Made by a program: the position numbers and the translations under genes. A DNA stretch of 6,024 bases from JAEDES01 sp964470055 (lineage in GTDB: Bacteria > Bacillota_I > Bacilli_A > RF39 > UBA660). Below the pieces are notes generated by a model, which was not told where the DNA came from, did no database searches, and worked only from the letters and a program-made list of their open reading frames with translations. The stretch's first letter is position 1. Every line of letters begins with the position of its first letter. The DNA is taken from contig CAYXZZ010000069.1 of assembly GCA_964470055.1 (NCBI GenBank), forward strand, positions 1 to 6,024. The letters are read 5' to 3'. Shown here piece by piece: positions 5,589 to 6,024 of this stretch.

Positions 5589-5843
5589 AAAATTAAGATA
5601 GCAAACGGAGATTTTGGAGTAATCAATTTTAATAATATGGTTCCGGTTACGAATAATAACTATATTGAATTTGACTTAGACAAAACCTCTAACAACAAAT
5701 AAAAAAGATGTTAATAAAAATCAAAATTACTATATAGTATATATAAAGCAAATAAACTTCCAAAATGCGTAAAAGATAGATGTTGCAATTTCCCACTGTT
5801 AGAAGAAAAGTGTAAAGAGTATAATACAAAAATAAAAAAGTAA
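5589..5843 (+). pseudogene. Decayed ToxN/AbiQ-family type III toxin (endoribonuclease) remnant
   Basis: One forward frame after the terminator reads as the C-terminal half of a ToxN/AbiQ endoribonuclease, about 170 residues when intact. NGDFGVINFNNMVPV (from about 5604) matches the family's central motif, and IEFDLDK follows before a TAA at 5700. TAA codons at 5712 and 5715 follow in the same frame, with VNKN visible in another frame at 5710-5721. The frame then resumes with KLLYSIYKANKLPK (5724-5765) and RCCNFPLLEEKCKEY (5778-5822), like the family C-terminus, and ends at TAA 5841-5843. The N-terminal half, with the YFAPLSSPK-type segment that I recall as part of the active site, is absent. 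The gene is therefore truncated, internally deleted and broken by stops, and cannot make active toxin. Its place just after the ToxI-like RNA and terminator supports the call. Confidence 0.75.
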
Positions 5844-5899
5844 AATCCGATATGTGGAAATGAAATAAAAAGCAGTCACTAAAAATTTTAACTAAATTT

Positions 5900-5922
5900 C
5901 TGTTAGGTTCTATACTTAACAG
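5900..5922 (+). other. Hairpin downstream of the toxin remnant
   Basis: CTGTTAGG (5900-5907) pairs with CTTAACAG (5915-5922), eight pairs with one G-T, around a 7-base loop, followed by GCTTTCTATAT. It could be a weak terminator of the former toxin gene, which ended 57 bases upstream. The tail is only moderately T-rich. Confidence 0.35.
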
Positions 5923-5931
5923 GCTTTCTAT

Positions 5932-5964
5932 ATAATAATGCAATGTCTGCATAGCAATTATTAT
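5932..5964 (+). other. Bulged inverted repeat near the window end
   Basis: ATGCA (5938-5942) and TGCAT (5948-5952) form an inner 5-bp stem. ATAATA (5932-5937) and TATTAT (5959-5964) form an outer stem with a 6-base bulge on the 3' side. It is followed by TGTGGCAAC rather than a T-run, so it is not an obvious terminator. Role unknown. Confidence 0.25.
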
Positions 5965-6024
5965 TGTGGCAACAAACATTCTATGAAAAGTTAATTAAGT
6001 TCTATGAGAGTAATGATATGACAG
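5955..6024 (+). CDS. Possible partial reading frame running off the window end
   Basis: After a TAG at 5952-5954 a frame stays open to the last base and reads with a protein-like mix of residues (WQQTFYEKLIKFYESNDM). No AGGAG-type site precedes it. A TTG at 5964 and an ATG at 6018 are possible starts in this frame, neither well supported. It may be the beginning of a gene, an internal fragment of a decayed one, or chance. I do not recognise a family. Confidence 0.2.

Noticed and set aside
5689..5979. Minus-strand 96-codon hydrophobic frame
   Set aside because: Runs antisense to the ToxN/AbiQ remnant; its Ile/Leu/Phe/Tyr richness is the complement of Lys/Asn/Glu-rich AT codons rather than a real membrane protein.

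Overview
This is an AT-rich window, encoding five intact plus-strand genes followed by about 590 bases without an intact gene. The AT-rich codon use, strong AGGAG-type ribosome binding sites, short intrinsic terminators and gene families point to a low-GC Bacillota: a Clostridia, Erysipelotrichia or related Bacilli lineage, plausibly gut-associated. The species cannot be read from the sequence. Trp is always TGG in the five genes and no in-frame TGA occurs, so nothing suggests a modified genetic code.

Layout. Bases 1-133 are a leader with two possible extended -10 promoters (both with the core TGTTATA) and a long hairpin. It serves an NCS2-family purine permease (134-1495). A hairpin terminator follows directly, and its descending arm doubles as the -35 box of the next gene, a stand-alone metallo-beta-lactamase-fold hydrolase (1559-2221). 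A 111-base gap with a tandem and inverted TTATCA motif precedes a tight three-gene operon: a VTC/TTM-fold polyphosphate-polymerase-domain protein (start best set at 2333), a DUF4956 membrane protein overlapping it by 7 bases, and a membrane-anchored beta-helix carbohydrate-binding protein of the Cthe_2159 type. This trio looks like a conserved but functionally unassigned cell-surface module: a cytoplasmic nucleotide/phosphate-handling domain, a membrane component and a surface polysaccharide-binding protein.

The last 590 bases look like a decayed type III toxin-antitoxin locus. A candidate promoter is followed by one ToxI-like RNA repeat bounded by an octamer repeated exactly 35 bases apart. 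Next comes a strong terminator, then a truncated, stop-ridden ToxN/AbiQ-family toxin remnant (about 5589-5843). Order and spacing match the usual antitoxin RNA - terminator - toxin layout of this family. The rest holds two hairpins and a short reading frame running off the window end, possibly the start of another gene or another fragment.

Family assignments come from motifs recalled from memory; no database search was possible.
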